From positions 53,829-117,828 of the forward strand of contig CAZVLB010000014.1 of the NCBI GenBank assembly GCA_964627935.1: DNA of 64,000 nucleotides. The letters are read 5' to 3'. Origin of the DNA: JAABVY01 sp964627935 (GTDB lineage Bacteria; Zixibacteria; MSB-5A5; JAABVY01). The notes below the pieces were generated by a model. The model was not told where the DNA came from and did not search any database. It worked only from the letters and a program-made list of their open reading frames with translations. Position 1 is the stretch's first letter; every line of letters starts with the position of its first letter. Both the position numbers and the translations under genes were made by a program. Positions 9,195 to 18,069 of this stretch are shown piece by piece.

Positions 9195-9873
9195 AGTTTT
9201 TCTCCATGCGAATGCACTCAACCGATCCAATGCGCCACCTCAGGCTGAACAGCCAGAAATATAACAGCACAAACGCAAGCAATGATCCAAAAAATATAAC
9301 TGCCACAGTACCGCCCAGGGCGATTTTGCCCTCCGCGATAATAGTCCCCCTGGGATGCAATGATTGATAGAGTCGTGGAACTATAAATCCGAATGTCGGC
9401 ACCGCAATAAATGCCAGGATGGCATATACAGCCGAAAATGATCCGCGCCGTTCCTCCGGCTCAACCGCGCTTCTAAGCGCAAAATAAGCGCCATAGACCA
9501 CCAAAAGTACCACAATCGAGGTCTGGCGAATATCCCAGTTCCAGAATGCGCCCCAGGCTATCCGTGCAAAGATTGCGCCGGTTAATGTTGCCAGTATACC
9601 GAATACGAGACCCATCTCGGCCGACGATGCCGCCTTAATATCATCCACAGGATTGCCGCTGCGCAGGTATCTGATCGAATAGACCATGTTTACGAAAAAG
9701 GCCAGGAAACTGACGATTGCGCAGGGCACGTGATAATAGAAAATACGGAATTCATCACCATAACCGGGCACCGGCCTGGGCGTTATAAAAGAAAGCACAA
9801 TAATCAGGCAGAACAAAATGCATATAAATGCCTTGATGATTATTGCCTCATTTTTCGCAAAGATCGATTCCAT
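9187..9873 (-). CDS. ccmC: Heme exporter/handling protein CcmC
   Basis: A 228-residue membrane protein with about six TM helices. The tryptophan-rich WWD-family signature is WGAFWNWDIRQTS, and flanking conserved histidines lie in the periplasmic loops (YYHVPCAIVSF, SLHPRG). CcmC binds heme on the periplasmic face and loads it onto CcmE. It sits between ccmB and ccmD, with the eight-base overlap to ccmD indicating coupled translation. Confidence 0.95.
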   Translation of the reverse strand: MESIFAKNEAIIIKAFICILFCLIIVLSFITPRPVPGYGDEFRIFYYHVPCAIVSFLAFFVNMVYSIRYLRSGNPVDDIKAASSAEMGLVFGILATLTGAIFARIAWGAFWNWDIRQTSIVVLLVVYGAYFALRSAVEPEERRGSFSAVYAILAFIAVPTFGFIVPRLYQSLHPRGTIIAEGKIALGGTVAVIFFGSLLAFVLLYFWLFSLRWRIGSVECIRMEKNYE

Positions 9874-9900
9874 ATTAATCAGGTTAAATCATTTGTGGGT

Positions 9901-10563
9901 TTAATTGTTCCAGATATAATCAAATAAGAGATAGGACACAGCCGTCACTATCACCGGATATCCGATCAGGATCTTGAGCGAATCGGCCAGCCGTGTACCC
10001 TGATCGGGGCCGCCCAGGCAAATGCCGGTGGCGGATATCGCTACCAATAACAGGGGCAGCATGAGCGGAAAAGATAAAATGGCGAACAAGGCACCCCTGA
10101 CATTAGCCTTGGATACAATTGCCGCTGTTATTGTCGAGGTAGCACTCAAACCGATAACTCCCAATCCTGTAATCACTACAAGCATTCCGACCATTTCCAC
10201 GGCCGGATTCATCAGTATATAATAAAGCGGCATCAAAATTACAACAAGAATTGTTAGGATTAAGATACTGTGCAGCAGTTTGCCGAAAAACACAACATTG
10301 GCGGGCGCATACATACGCAATGCCATCGCTGTCCCGGAGGCCTCTTCGCGCACAAAACTCCCCGATAATCCCTGCAGGGCTGAGAAATAAATCATGATCC
10401 AGATCAATGAGGCATGCATGCGGAAATCGAGCCTGGCTCCGGTAAATGTCACGCCCAGGGCAAACAGAGTCACCAGCGCAAAAAGTATCAGCGCGTTGAT
10501 GGCATATCTTGTGCGCAATTCGACATTGAGGTCCTTGACCACAAGTGCTATTAGCTTAGACAT
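9901..10563 (-). CDS. ccmB: Heme exporter subunit CcmB (ABC transporter permease)
   Basis: About 220 residues from MSKLIALVVKDLNVELRTRY. This start was chosen because its ATG lies inside the ccmA stop region (eight-base overlap), and the conserved CcmB N-terminus begins there; an upstream in-frame start would extend into ccmA. Six TM helices with the characteristic FVREEASGTAMALRM segment after TM2 are visible. With CcmA it forms the ABC module that uses ATP to release holo-CcmE. Confidence 0.93.
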   Translation of the reverse strand: MSKLIALVVKDLNVELRTRYAINALILFALVTLFALGVTFTGARLDFRMHASLIWIMIYFSALQGLSGSFVREEASGTAMALRMYAPANVVFFGKLLHSILILTILVVILMPLYYILMNPAVEMVGMLVVITGLGVIGLSATSTITAAIVSKANVRGALFAILSFPLMLPLLLVAISATGICLGGPDQGTRLADSLKILIGYPVIVTAVSYLLFDYIWNN

Positions 10564-11179
10564 CCAGCTCGATTTTCTTTTCTGCCCGTGCGATTTCATC
10601 ATGCTCATTGGTGGCAAAAATCAAAATGCCACTCTTTTTCTGTTTTTCCATTAAATTGTAGATTATCTCTTTGCCTTTGCGATCGAGATTGGAGGTCGGC
10701 TCATCCAGGATCATCACCTCAGGCTTAATTAAAAGCATCAGGGCGTACTTCAGGCGCACCCGCATACCGGTCGAATACTCTTTCAGGAAATCATCACCTC
10801 TTCCATCCAATCCGACCTGTTCCAGTGCTCGGCCATAATCATCATCGGAGCCAGACCTTCCGGATACCTTCATAAAAAAGCGCAGGTTCTCCAGCCCGCT
10901 AAGCTCATGATAGAAATTCATATCCGGCGCAATATAGGCGACATATTCGGATATATTTTCGGGCGTGACGGCTTCTTTATCAGAACTGTAATGGATTTTG
11001 CCCTTAGTGGGAGATTCCAGGCCCGTGACAATGCGCAGTAATGTGGATTTACCTGAGCCATTGGGTCCGCAGATAACAAGCGATGACGGCGCTGTGAGCT
11101 CAAAATCGATATCCCTGAAAATCATCCTGAATCCGTATCGCTTGGCCAGCCCCTCAGCTTTTAGACTAATAGTATTCAT
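10556..11179 (-). CDS. ccmA: Cytochrome c biogenesis ATP-binding protein CcmA
   Basis: A 207-residue ABC ATPase. Walker A is GPNGSGKST, the signature loop is YSTGMRVRL (degenerate relative to LSGGQ, as usual in CcmA), Walker B is VMILDEPTSNLD, and the switch His is in NEHDE. It is first in the ccmABCDEF group. The ATG at 11179 follows an in-frame GTG at 11182. Neither has a Shine-Dalgarno sequence, and the predicted promoter places the transcript start only a few bases upstream. Confidence 0.94.
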   Translation of the reverse strand: MNTISLKAEGLAKRYGFRMIFRDIDFELTAPSSLVICGPNGSGKSTLLRIVTGLESPTKGKIHYSSDKEAVTPENISEYVAYIAPDMNFYHELSGLENLRFFMKVSGRSGSDDDYGRALEQVGLDGRGDDFLKEYSTGMRVRLKYALMLLIKPEVMILDEPTSNLDRKGKEIIYNLMEKQKKSGILIFATNEHDEIARAEKKIELDV

Positions 11180-11190
11180 CACGGCATGTG

Positions 11191-11219
11191 AAAATAGCCC
11201 AAAATTGCACTACAGTCAA
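11191..11219 (-). promoter_or_regulatory. Candidate sigma70 promoter of the ccm operon
   Basis: On the minus strand TTGACT (11214-11219) and TATTTT (11191-11196) are separated by exactly 17 bases. The start point would fall near 11184, only about five bases before the ccmA ATG, so the transcript would be nearly leaderless. Confidence 0.5.
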
Positions 11220-11259
11220 ACAAAAACTAAGCGGATGACATTCAGGATGTTAGTGGACA

Positions 11260-12057
11260 CTATTCGGGCAGGGTGCCGAGACGATCCCAGTTGACCCGTT
11301 CATGAAAATGAATCAGGTTGTAGGCCAGGTTGGAGATAATCGTCAACGGATTTTGCCAGCTTGTCTCCGGCGCGGGATAATCCAGGTCCCATGACCAGTG
11401 AATTAAAAGCGCCTCTCCGAGTATATTCTCGCGGTCGACGAATCCCCACATACGCGAATCCAGCGAGTTATCGCGGTTGTCACCCATCATGAAATACTTG
11501 CCTTCAGGTATGATGATTTTGCCGGAATTATCTCGAAATGATGGAAATGGCCTGTAGCCTTCATTGGCAATCCCGTATTGCAATCGTGAGAACTGATACG
11601 GATCAGTGGCCGGTGTGCCGCGCGATTCTATACGCGGATCGGCAAATTGCGCAAATGCGGTATCATTATATAATTCGCCATTGATATAAATGCGCTTATT
11701 TCTGAGTTGAATCGTATCTCCCGGCATGCCCACAAGCCGCTTGACATAATTGTCGCGCGGACTGTGCGGCGGCCTGAAGATAACGATGTCCCCGCGTTTT
11801 GGCTCGCGGAATGATGGCAGACGGATATCCGTAAATGGAATCTTGATGCCATAGATAAATTTATTTCCCAGGATAAAATCGCCCGCCAGCAATGTCGACT
11901 CCATCGACGGTGTCGGAATTTTGTAAGCCTCGATAATCGTGGCTTTTATCAGAAGTGCCAGGAGCAGAGCAATCAGGAAGGACTTAATGTATTCCAGAAA
12001 AACCTGATGTCCCTCTTTCTCCTCTTCTTTCTTTTTTTTTATTTTGCTTTTTGCCAT
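11260..12057 (-). CDS. lepB: Signal peptidase I
   Basis: A 265-residue membrane-anchored protease that removes signal peptides on the periplasmic side. A Lys-rich cytoplasmic N-terminus precedes one TM helix (about 23-43). The catalytic Ser51 is in IPTPSMESTL and the catalytic Lys106 in RDNYVKRLVGMPGD. The box with GDNRDNSLDSR is also intact. It follows rseP by 24 bases, making an envelope-proteolysis pair. Confidence 0.95.
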   Translation of the reverse strand: MAKSKIKKKKEEEKEGHQVFLEYIKSFLIALLLALLIKATIIEAYKIPTPSMESTLLAGDFILGNKFIYGIKIPFTDIRLPSFREPKRGDIVIFRPPHSPRDNYVKRLVGMPGDTIQLRNKRIYINGELYNDTAFAQFADPRIESRGTPATDPYQFSRLQYGIANEGYRPFPSFRDNSGKIIIPEGKYFMMGDNRDNSLDSRMWGFVDRENILGEALLIHWSWDLDYPAPETSWQNPLTIISNLAYNLIHFHERVNWDRLGTLPE

Positions 12058-12081
12058 AATGCCTTCTACCGGATAAAATTA

Positions 12082-13155
12082 TCAGTTACCCAGGTTTCTG
12101 AATATATCATTGTAAGTCACAAGCACGATCAGGACAAGCAGAAAAGCCAGTCCGATCTGCTGAAAGATAGCTTTTTGCTTCAGTGTCAACGGCTTACGGC
12201 GAATCACCTCTACTCCCAGCAGGAACAGATGGCCGCCGTCCAGCACCGGAATCGGCAATAGATTCAGGATTGCCAGGTTTATCGAAATCAGCACGATGAA
12301 ATCCATTAATGAGGTCAGGCCCTCGCGAGCCTTTTCTCCCGAGAATTTTGCAATCGCTATCGGCCCGCCCAACATCTTGGTCGAGGCCTCGCCTGTCACA
12401 AGCTTCTGGATAAATCCGACCATCAGCACGGTAACATTCCAGGTTGCCTTATTGGCCAGCACAAACGCCTCGCCAATGCCGACCGATAATGTATCGGTGG
12501 CCTGGCGTATTCCGATCCGGCCATAGATGACCTGTTCCCCCTTTATATTTTGTGTCGTGTCCGATAATGTGGTTATACTGGCGGAATGAGTTCTGCCGTT
12601 CCGTTCCCAGACTATATTGAAATCCTCACCGGGATTCGAAAACACCGTCTCCTGAACATCCGTCAGCTGACTTACCTGTGTGTCGCCAATCGAGCGGATA
12701 ACATCACCCTGACGCATCCCGATCCTATCGGCCGGTGAACCTTCCTCGACCTGCCCGATGACAACTCTTTCGTTATCGACGACTTCACGTCCATGATACA
12801 GAAACAGGCCGGAGGCTATAATAATCGCTGTCAGGTAGTTGGCTAACGGTCCCGAGGCAAAGATCAGGGCTTTCTGCCAGGCCGATTTATTCATCAGGTT
12901 GCCTGGATCATCGCTACCCAGCTTCTCGCCCTCCTCGGGATTCTCACCGGCCATCTTGACATAGCCGCCCAAAGGAATCCATGAAATACAGTATTCGGTT
13001 TCACCCTTCTTGAATCCTATCATTTTGGGAGGAAATCCGAGGGAGAATTTGTAAACCCGCACGCCAAACAGCTTGGCCATGGCGAAATGGCCCAGTTCAT
13101 GAAAAAAGACCACCACGCCCAGTACGAAGATGAATGCCAGGATTGTTACAATCAA
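12082..13155 (-). CDS. rseP: RIP metalloprotease RseP/MucP family
   Basis: A 357-residue site-2 protease. The zinc motif HELGH is at residues 19-23 in TM1, and the second motif NLLPIPVLDGGH is near the C-terminus. A single PDZ domain (about 115-200) lies between, where E. coli RseP has two. It likely cleaves anti-sigma factors or remnant signal peptides; the adjacent lepB fits the latter. The start is a TTG preceded by AAGGGG. No ATG exists upstream of the active site, so TTG is well supported. Confidence 0.94.
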   Translation of the reverse strand: MIVTILAFIFVLGVVVFFHELGHFAMAKLFGVRVYKFSLGFPPKMIGFKKGETEYCISWIPLGGYVKMAGENPEEGEKLGSDDPGNLMNKSAWQKALIFASGPLANYLTAIIIASGLFLYHGREVVDNERVVIGQVEEGSPADRIGMRQGDVIRSIGDTQVSQLTDVQETVFSNPGEDFNIVWERNGRTHSASITTLSDTTQNIKGEQVIYGRIGIRQATDTLSVGIGEAFVLANKATWNVTVLMVGFIQKLVTGEASTKMLGGPIAIAKFSGEKAREGLTSLMDFIVLISINLAILNLLPIPVLDGGHLFLLGVEVIRRKPLTLKQKAIFQQIGLAFLLVLIVLVTYNDIFRNLGN

Positions 13156-13295
13156 TTGTTTCCCCTTGCTCTAAATGATATACACGGCCACGTAGATCAT
13201 ATTCAAATTAATTTAAAGTATTCACGTTTCATTTTACAGCTTAAACCGATTCATCAGCGGATAGTTCACGTTTTCATAGCGATTCCGTATGCTAA

Positions 13296-14147
13296 TTACT
13301 CTATCGGCTCATAATCAACCAGAACATTGACTTTTTCGATATAAACCGGCTCAAGCGGCTGATCAGGCATCATATTTTTGTCGCGATTCGGTCCGCGATT
13401 GGTCTGAACACTGCCAATATCCTGCACAACATCAAATCCCTCAATCGTTTTGCCGAATACCGTATACTGTCTGTCAAGCCTCGGCTGGGGCCGTAAGCAG
13501 ATATAGAACTGCGATGATGCGCTGTTGGGATCATTGCGCCGCGCCATGGCCAGCGTGCCGGCATGATGCAGGCTGTCGTTGAATTCGGCCGGAATCGTGG
13601 GCGCTTGTTTCATCCGTAAATCATCGGTAAAGCCTCCGCCCTGAATCATGAAGCCGTCAATTACACGATGAAATATCAGGCTGTCATAAAAACCGGATTT
13701 GGCCAGGTTGAGAAAATTCTCGACATGAATCGGTGCCACATCGGGATAAAGCTCAAGCTTGATAGAGCCTTTGGAGGTTTCCAGCTCGACCACAGGTTTT
13801 TTCAGAAGAATTACCGAGACATTGATAATCGTATCACCGCCATTGGAGGTGATCTTTATCTGGCCGGTATATTTACCGGGTTCGAGCACTGAACGATCGG
13901 CCTTGACCAGTATCGAAACCGGATCGCCTTTGACCACACCGGCAAAAGGCATCGCACTGAGCCATTCCAGATTCTCCTCGATACGCCAGTCCATGGAACC
14001 GCCCCCCACGTTTTCCAGCTTGAAAGTGCGATTCACCGCTGATGCACCGAATTCCAACTCATTGTTGGATATATTCAGATCCGGCGAACTGCATCCAGCC
14101 AGAATTACAAATGCCGACAAGACTATGATTATAATTGTATTTCGCAT
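13296..14147 (-). CDS. Lipoprotein with BACON/Ig-like domain fused to a cyclophilin-type peptidyl-prolyl isomerase
   Basis: About 283 residues. The ATG at 14147 follows a GGGAGG and begins MRNTIIIIVLSAFVILAGCSS, a lipoprotein signal with lipobox LAGC. Residues about 25-115 (LEFGASAVNRTFKLENVGG, WLSAMPFAG, LEPGKYTGQIKITSNGG) look like a BACON/Ig-like beta domain. The rest is a cyclophilin with FHRVIDGFMIQGGG and AMARRNDPNSASSQFYI catalytic-core segments. It would isomerise prolines in outer-membrane or periplasmic clients. A TATAAT-like -10 lies near 14202-14207 without a clear -35. Confidence 0.88.
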   Translation of the reverse strand: MRNTIIIIVLSAFVILAGCSSPDLNISNNELEFGASAVNRTFKLENVGGGSMDWRIEENLEWLSAMPFAGVVKGDPVSILVKADRSVLEPGKYTGQIKITSNGGDTIINVSVILLKKPVVELETSKGSIKLELYPDVAPIHVENFLNLAKSGFYDSLIFHRVIDGFMIQGGGFTDDLRMKQAPTIPAEFNDSLHHAGTLAMARRNDPNSASSQFYICLRPQPRLDRQYTVFGKTIEGFDVVQDIGSVQTNRGPNRDKNMMPDQPLEPVYIEKVNVLVDYEPIE

Positions 14148-14246
14148 AACCCGGAGGCCTCCCGATTCGATAACGGTTTTGAATGTAATCACATGGAAGA
14201 TATTATACAATATTAAATTTTTGCGGTTTCCCGATCCAGATTTAAA

Positions 14247-14274
14247 AAAAGGCGCCTCGTTGCCGGCGCCTTTT
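14247..14274 (-). terminator. Rho-independent terminator
   Basis: AAAAGGCGCC (14247-14256) pairs with GGCGCCTTTT (14265-14274) around an eight-base loop. On the minus strand the stem is followed by a run of T. It lies just after the small gene ending at 14299 and so ends the transcript carrying amrS and that gene. Confidence 0.85.
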
Positions 14275-14298
14275 CAATCTCGCTACTTTGAATGGAAT

Positions 14299-14574
14299 CT
14301 ATTTGCCGATTCCCTCGCTGATATAAACATCGGTGTCTTTCCTGGGATCAACGCCATTTGAGGGACGCTGTACCACAAGGGCATACGGCTTATCATCTTT
14401 TTTGATCGTGACCAAAAGCCCCATATCACCCTTAAGTTCAAATGCCCCTTCCAGGGTTCCGCCCAGAACTTTTTCGATTTCCTTGCGCAGCGTGAATTCA
14501 GCCTTTTCTGTTTTCTTCTCTTCTTTCTTCTCAGCTTCTGTAGCATGTCCTACAGGCGAATTGAAACCATCCAT
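14299..14574 (-). CDS. Small charged protein of unknown function
   Basis: 91 residues from the ATG at 14574, chosen for its GGGAGGA ribosome binding site just upstream. The N-terminal 30 residues are rich in Glu and Lys (ATEAEKKEEKKTEKAEF) and likely disordered. The rest (EIEKVLGGTLEGAFELKGD, MGLLVTIKKDDKPYALVVQR) looks like a small alpha/beta domain. I do not recognise it. It follows the radical SAM gene by 25 bases and is ended by a strong terminator, so it is probably expressed in the same transcript. Confidence 0.65.
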   Translation of the reverse strand: MDGFNSPVGHATEAEKKEEKKTEKAEFTLRKEIEKVLGGTLEGAFELKGDMGLLVTIKKDDKPYALVVQRPSNGVDPRKDTDVYISEGIGK

Positions 14575-14599
14575 GCTTCCTCCCATAAGGTTAGTAAGT

Positions 14600-15589
14600 T
14601 TAAAGAACGAAATCCACCCCGGCCCCGCACTGCGAGCATTTGCCGTCATCTATGCCGACAACCCGCGTGAAGTAACCCGAGCGATTCACCAGTTGATTAT
14701 CACATTCGGGACAGAAGGTATCTGAGGTACCTTCCAGGTGAGTATTTCCTACATAAACGTATTTCATTTTCTTTTTGGCCATCTCGTAAGCCCGCTCCAG
14801 GGTCTTGATCGGCGTGGTCGGATAATCCATCTTGTAATTAGGGAAATAGCGCGAAAAATGCAGTGGAATGGAATTATCGATCGAAGCCAGCCAGTCAATC
14901 AGATCCTGGATCTCTGCATCGCTGTCGTTGACATCGGTAATCACCAGATATGTCACCTCGACATGTTTTCCGCCGCGAACTGTGGCCTCGACAGAGTTCT
15001 TGACCACCGATAGTTTGCCCTTGCAGATTTTCTTATAAAAATCCTCGCGCATCGATTTGACATCGATATTGATCGCATCGAAATGCGGAATGATCTCCTG
15101 CAATGGCTCAAGATTGATATAGCCGTTGGAAACGATCACATTGACCAGCCCGTTTTCATGCGCCAGGCGGCAGGCATCATGCAAGTATTCATACCAGATA
15201 AACGGCTCGGCGTAAGTATATGCGATTCCCGTGGATTTCTCCTTTTTGGCGACCGCAATCAATTCCTCCGGCATTAATGTCCTGGTTGGCTCACGAATCT
15301 GCGATATGCCCCAGTTCTGGCAATGCTTGCAGAACAGGTTGCAGCCATTCGGCCCGACCGAGAGTATAATTTCGCCCGGATGAAAATGATAAAGCGGTTT
15401 TTTTTCGATCGGATCGACATGAACCGCCACAGCCTGGGCATAATTGGTGGCAATCAGTTCACCATCTATGACTTTGCGTCCAAAACAGACACCTTCCTGG
15501 CCCTCCTTGAGCTTACATCCCACAGGACAGAGCAGGCAGTGTATCTTGTTATTATCCAGCTTTTTGAAGTATCTAGCAGGTTTTTTCAT
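14600..15589 (-). CDS. amrS: AmrS-type radical SAM protein (AmmeMemoRadiSam family)
   Basis: A 329-residue radical SAM enzyme. The [4Fe-4S] motif is CNLFCKHC (Cys83, Cys87, Cys90). The N-terminal cysteine region HCLLCPVGCKLKEGQ and the C-terminal zinc-ribbon-like part (CPECDNQLVNRSGYF, GKCSQCG) match the AmrS branch of pyruvate formate-lyase activating-like proteins. This family is usually linked with MEMO1 and AMMECR1 homologues; neither is visible in this window. The substrate is not established. It is probably cotranscribed with the small gene downstream. Confidence 0.9.
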   Translation of the reverse strand: MKKPARYFKKLDNNKIHCLLCPVGCKLKEGQEGVCFGRKVIDGELIATNYAQAVAVHVDPIEKKPLYHFHPGEIILSVGPNGCNLFCKHCQNWGISQIREPTRTLMPEELIAVAKKEKSTGIAYTYAEPFIWYEYLHDACRLAHENGLVNVIVSNGYINLEPLQEIIPHFDAINIDVKSMREDFYKKICKGKLSVVKNSVEATVRGGKHVEVTYLVITDVNDSDAEIQDLIDWLASIDNSIPLHFSRYFPNYKMDYPTTPIKTLERAYEMAKKKMKYVYVGNTHLEGTSDTFCPECDNQLVNRSGYFTRVVGIDDGKCSQCGAGVDFVL

Positions 15590-15663
15590 TTGATTTTGAA
15601 TGTTAAAATGTTAAAGGGTTTAGGCAAGTGTATTTTTATTAATTATTTATATGCGGCAGAGGA

Positions 15664-16254
15664 TCAGTCGTTCCGGTGCTTTTTGTAATCTTCCACGATC
15701 CATTCCGCCGCCTTGAGCACATCGGCAGCGATATGGTCCGGCATGATTGTATCCTCGTGGACCATTTTCTTCTGTTCATCCTTGCCATAACCGGTAAGTA
15801 CCAAAACCCCCTTGCCCCCGAGATTTTTCGCCACGCCCACATCGGAAAGCTTGTCACCGACAGAGTATGCATGCAACAGATCCATATCATAGTGTGACTG
15901 CGCCCTGCGAATCATGCCTGTCCCCGGCTTACGCTCATCGGATTTTATTCGATACTTTTCGATCTTGCCTTCAGGATGATACGGGCAGAAGTAGAAATCA
16001 TCCGGCACCGCGCCCATCAAGCGCATCTGGCTGAAAACCGCGCGATTGAGCTCCTCGACCCTGCCCTCAGTAAGGTAGCCGCGGGCCACACCGGATTGAT
16101 TGGAAAGCACTATCAATAGAAAACCGGCTTCGCGCAGAATCTTTATGGCATGAATCGCCTCGCGGTAGACTTTGATTTGCTGCTCATTAATGAGAAAATG
16201 CGCCTCTTCAATCAGGGTACCGTCACGATCCAGAAAAACAACCGGCTTTTTCAT
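15664..16254 (-). CDS. gmhB: HAD-family D-glycero-D-manno-heptose-1,7-bisphosphate 7-phosphatase-like protein
   Basis: 196 residues. The HAD motif I is FLDRDGTL (nucleophile Asp9, acid Asp11), motif II is in VLSNQSGVARG, and the C-terminal GDKLSDVGVAKN is motif IV. The region CPYHPEG...KSDERKPGTGM aligns with the zinc loop of GmhB, but three of the four zinc ligands (one His, two Cys) are replaced by Tyr92, Ser105 and Glu107. The next upstream gene is a heptosyltransferase, two bases away, which supports a role in LPS inner-core heptose synthesis. A related sugar phosphatase remains possible. Confidence 0.85.
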   Translation of the reverse strand: MKKPVVFLDRDGTLIEEAHFLINEQQIKVYREAIHAIKILREAGFLLIVLSNQSGVARGYLTEGRVEELNRAVFSQMRLMGAVPDDFYFCPYHPEGKIEKYRIKSDERKPGTGMIRRAQSHYDMDLLHAYSVGDKLSDVGVAKNLGGKGVLVLTGYGKDEQKKMVHEDTIMPDHIAADVLKAAEWIVEDYKKHRND

Positions 16255-16255
16255 C

Positions 16256-17269
16256 CTACATCAGCTTTTTGTCGATTTCATCAAGTATAAGTTCCGGCGT
16301 CATATTCAGAAAGCAGTATTGCCTGTCACGGTAGCATGGTTTCTCGCCATGCAATGAACATGGCGCGCATCTCTCATTGGTTGTAATCGCAATCGCCTTC
16401 TCACCCGCAGGCTCGAAACCGAGCACCGGATGAGTCGGCCCGAACAGGCCCGCAGTGGGACAGTTCATGGCTCTCGATAGATGCATCACTCCCGAATCAT
16501 TCGACACAGTGTACTTTGCCTTTCCGATAATTGCTGCCAGGGTTTTGATATTTTGGCCAATTGCAAAACTCAGCTTGCCCTCGGACTTCAGTTTATCAAA
16601 AAGGTTGAAATAGCCGAAATGTTCCTTTTCCGCTACCAGTATTTTCAGATTGTGTCGAGCGCTGACCAGTTCGGCCAGTTCGGCCCATAGTTTGATAGGA
16701 TAATGTTTGGCCGGATGAGACGCTCCAATTGCAAATACAGCGAATTGATCTTTTGCGAAATCAATTTCCTGCAGGAACGTCTGCGCCTTTTTTTCTGCCT
16801 TCTCGCCCGGATTCAGATTCGGGACGGTGTATTCGATGGCAAGATTCAGTTTTTCCAATGGCTCCAGATAGTTTTGAATTGTATTATAGCGGGCCTGCTT
16901 ATTTTTGGTCCAGACCGATATCTGCCTGAAAATGCGATGCTTCTTGTAGCGCATTTTCTTTTCCGCATCCAGCGTCTTGTAGATTATCCTGCTGCGCAGG
17001 TTGGCATGAATATCAAGCACCAGATCAAACTTCTGATCGATTGATTTTATTGCCGCTCTTAGATCGGAGGCCTTTTCATGCGGACCCGGAATTTGCAGTG
17101 AACGAATTTCATCCAGCGACGAAAACATCTCGACCACATCGGAGTATTGATCACGCGTAAAGTAAGTTAATCTGCAATCGGGAAAATTTGATTTGAGATT
17201 TCGGCAGACCGGTTCGGTGAGGATTATATCCCCCATAGATGATAATCGAATTACGGCAATTTTATCCAT
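16256..17269 (-). CDS. ADP-heptose:LPS heptosyltransferase-like glycosyltransferase (GT9)
   Basis: 337 residues. The N-terminus IAVIRLSSMGDIILTEPV is the GT9 signature, and the C-terminal donor site reads TVSNDSGVMHLSRAM followed by GLFGPTHPVLGFEP. It would add heptose to the LPS inner core on the cytoplasmic side. A C-terminal CAPCSLHGEKPCYRDRQYC cysteine cluster is common in this branch. It overlaps uppP by eight bases and precedes the gmhB-like gene, so LPS-core and lipid-carrier genes are joined in one transcript. Confidence 0.9.
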   Translation of the reverse strand: MDKIAVIRLSSMGDIILTEPVCRNLKSNFPDCRLTYFTRDQYSDVVEMFSSLDEIRSLQIPGPHEKASDLRAAIKSIDQKFDLVLDIHANLRSRIIYKTLDAEKKMRYKKHRIFRQISVWTKNKQARYNTIQNYLEPLEKLNLAIEYTVPNLNPGEKAEKKAQTFLQEIDFAKDQFAVFAIGASHPAKHYPIKLWAELAELVSARHNLKILVAEKEHFGYFNLFDKLKSEGKLSFAIGQNIKTLAAIIGKAKYTVSNDSGVMHLSRAMNCPTAGLFGPTHPVLGFEPAGEKAIAITTNERCAPCSLHGEKPCYRDRQYCFLNMTPELILDEIDKKLM

Positions 17270-18068
17270 GAGAGAAAATTATGGCCAGAATGCCCAGAAT
17301 CAAGGTATAAATGCCGAAGTAGGCAAATTTGCCGGCAACCACGATTCGTCTCAATACGACCAGCGAAACATAGCCGGAGATAAATGCCATGATGATCCCC
17401 GGAAGATAGATCAGCAAATTTTCGCTCAATGTGCCCGCCTGATGGGCATCATTTATCTTAAGAAGAGATGCCCCGAAGATGGCCGGCAGAGACAGAAGGA
17501 ATGAAAAATTAAACGCCACACCCTTATCCACGCCCAGGAACATGCCGGCTGAGATAGTCGAACCGGATCGTGAAATCCCGGGCAGTATCGCCACTGCCTG
17601 GGCAATGCCGATAAAAATGCTGTCGCGCAGTTTAAGGTCTCTGCGCGAGGGCCTGGCAAATATGGTCAGGAAAAGTATCAGCGAGGTAACCAGGAGCATA
17701 ATGCCGGTTATAATAACCGAATCAAAAATCCGTTCGATATGATCCTTGAGGAAAAACCCCACCAGTACAGCCGGGATGGTACCGATCACAATCAGAAGAA
17801 AATAGCGGGTTTCGGCCGTAGCTTCAAGTCTATGCTGTCTGGAAAATAGATAGCGGAACGGGGCGCTGAATATGCCCAAAATTTCCTTAAAGAAAAACAC
17901 TATCACAGCCAGGAATGTTGCCAGGTGCAGCAGAACCTCGAAAGTAATATCCCCCGCCTCCAGCCCGAAGACTGCCCCACCCAGGACCAGGTGCCCGGAT
18001 GATGATACCGGCAGGAATTCGGTCAAACCCTGTATCAGGCCCAGTATGATCGATTCAAATATATTCAT
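17262..18068 (-). CDS. uppP: Undecaprenyl-diphosphatase UppP (BacA)
   Basis: A 268-residue membrane protein. The characteristic GLTEFLPVSSSGHLVL motif lies near the N-terminus and LPGISRSGSTISAGM in the middle. It recycles undecaprenyl diphosphate, the carrier for peptidoglycan and LPS sugars. Its ATG lies directly after the T run of a terminator-like hairpin, so its translation and transcription from upstream may be controlled there. It overlaps the heptosyltransferase gene. Confidence 0.95.
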   Translation of the reverse strand: MNIFESIILGLIQGLTEFLPVSSSGHLVLGGAVFGLEAGDITFEVLLHLATFLAVIVFFFKEILGIFSAPFRYLFSRQHRLEATAETRYFLLIVIGTIPAVLVGFFLKDHIERIFDSVIITGIMLLVTSLILFLTIFARPSRRDLKLRDSIFIGIAQAVAILPGISRSGSTISAGMFLGVDKGVAFNFSFLLSLPAIFGASLLKINDAHQAGTLSENLLIYLPGIIMAFISGYVSLVVLRRIVVAGKFAYFGIYTLILGILAIIFSHG

Positions 18069-18069
18069 A

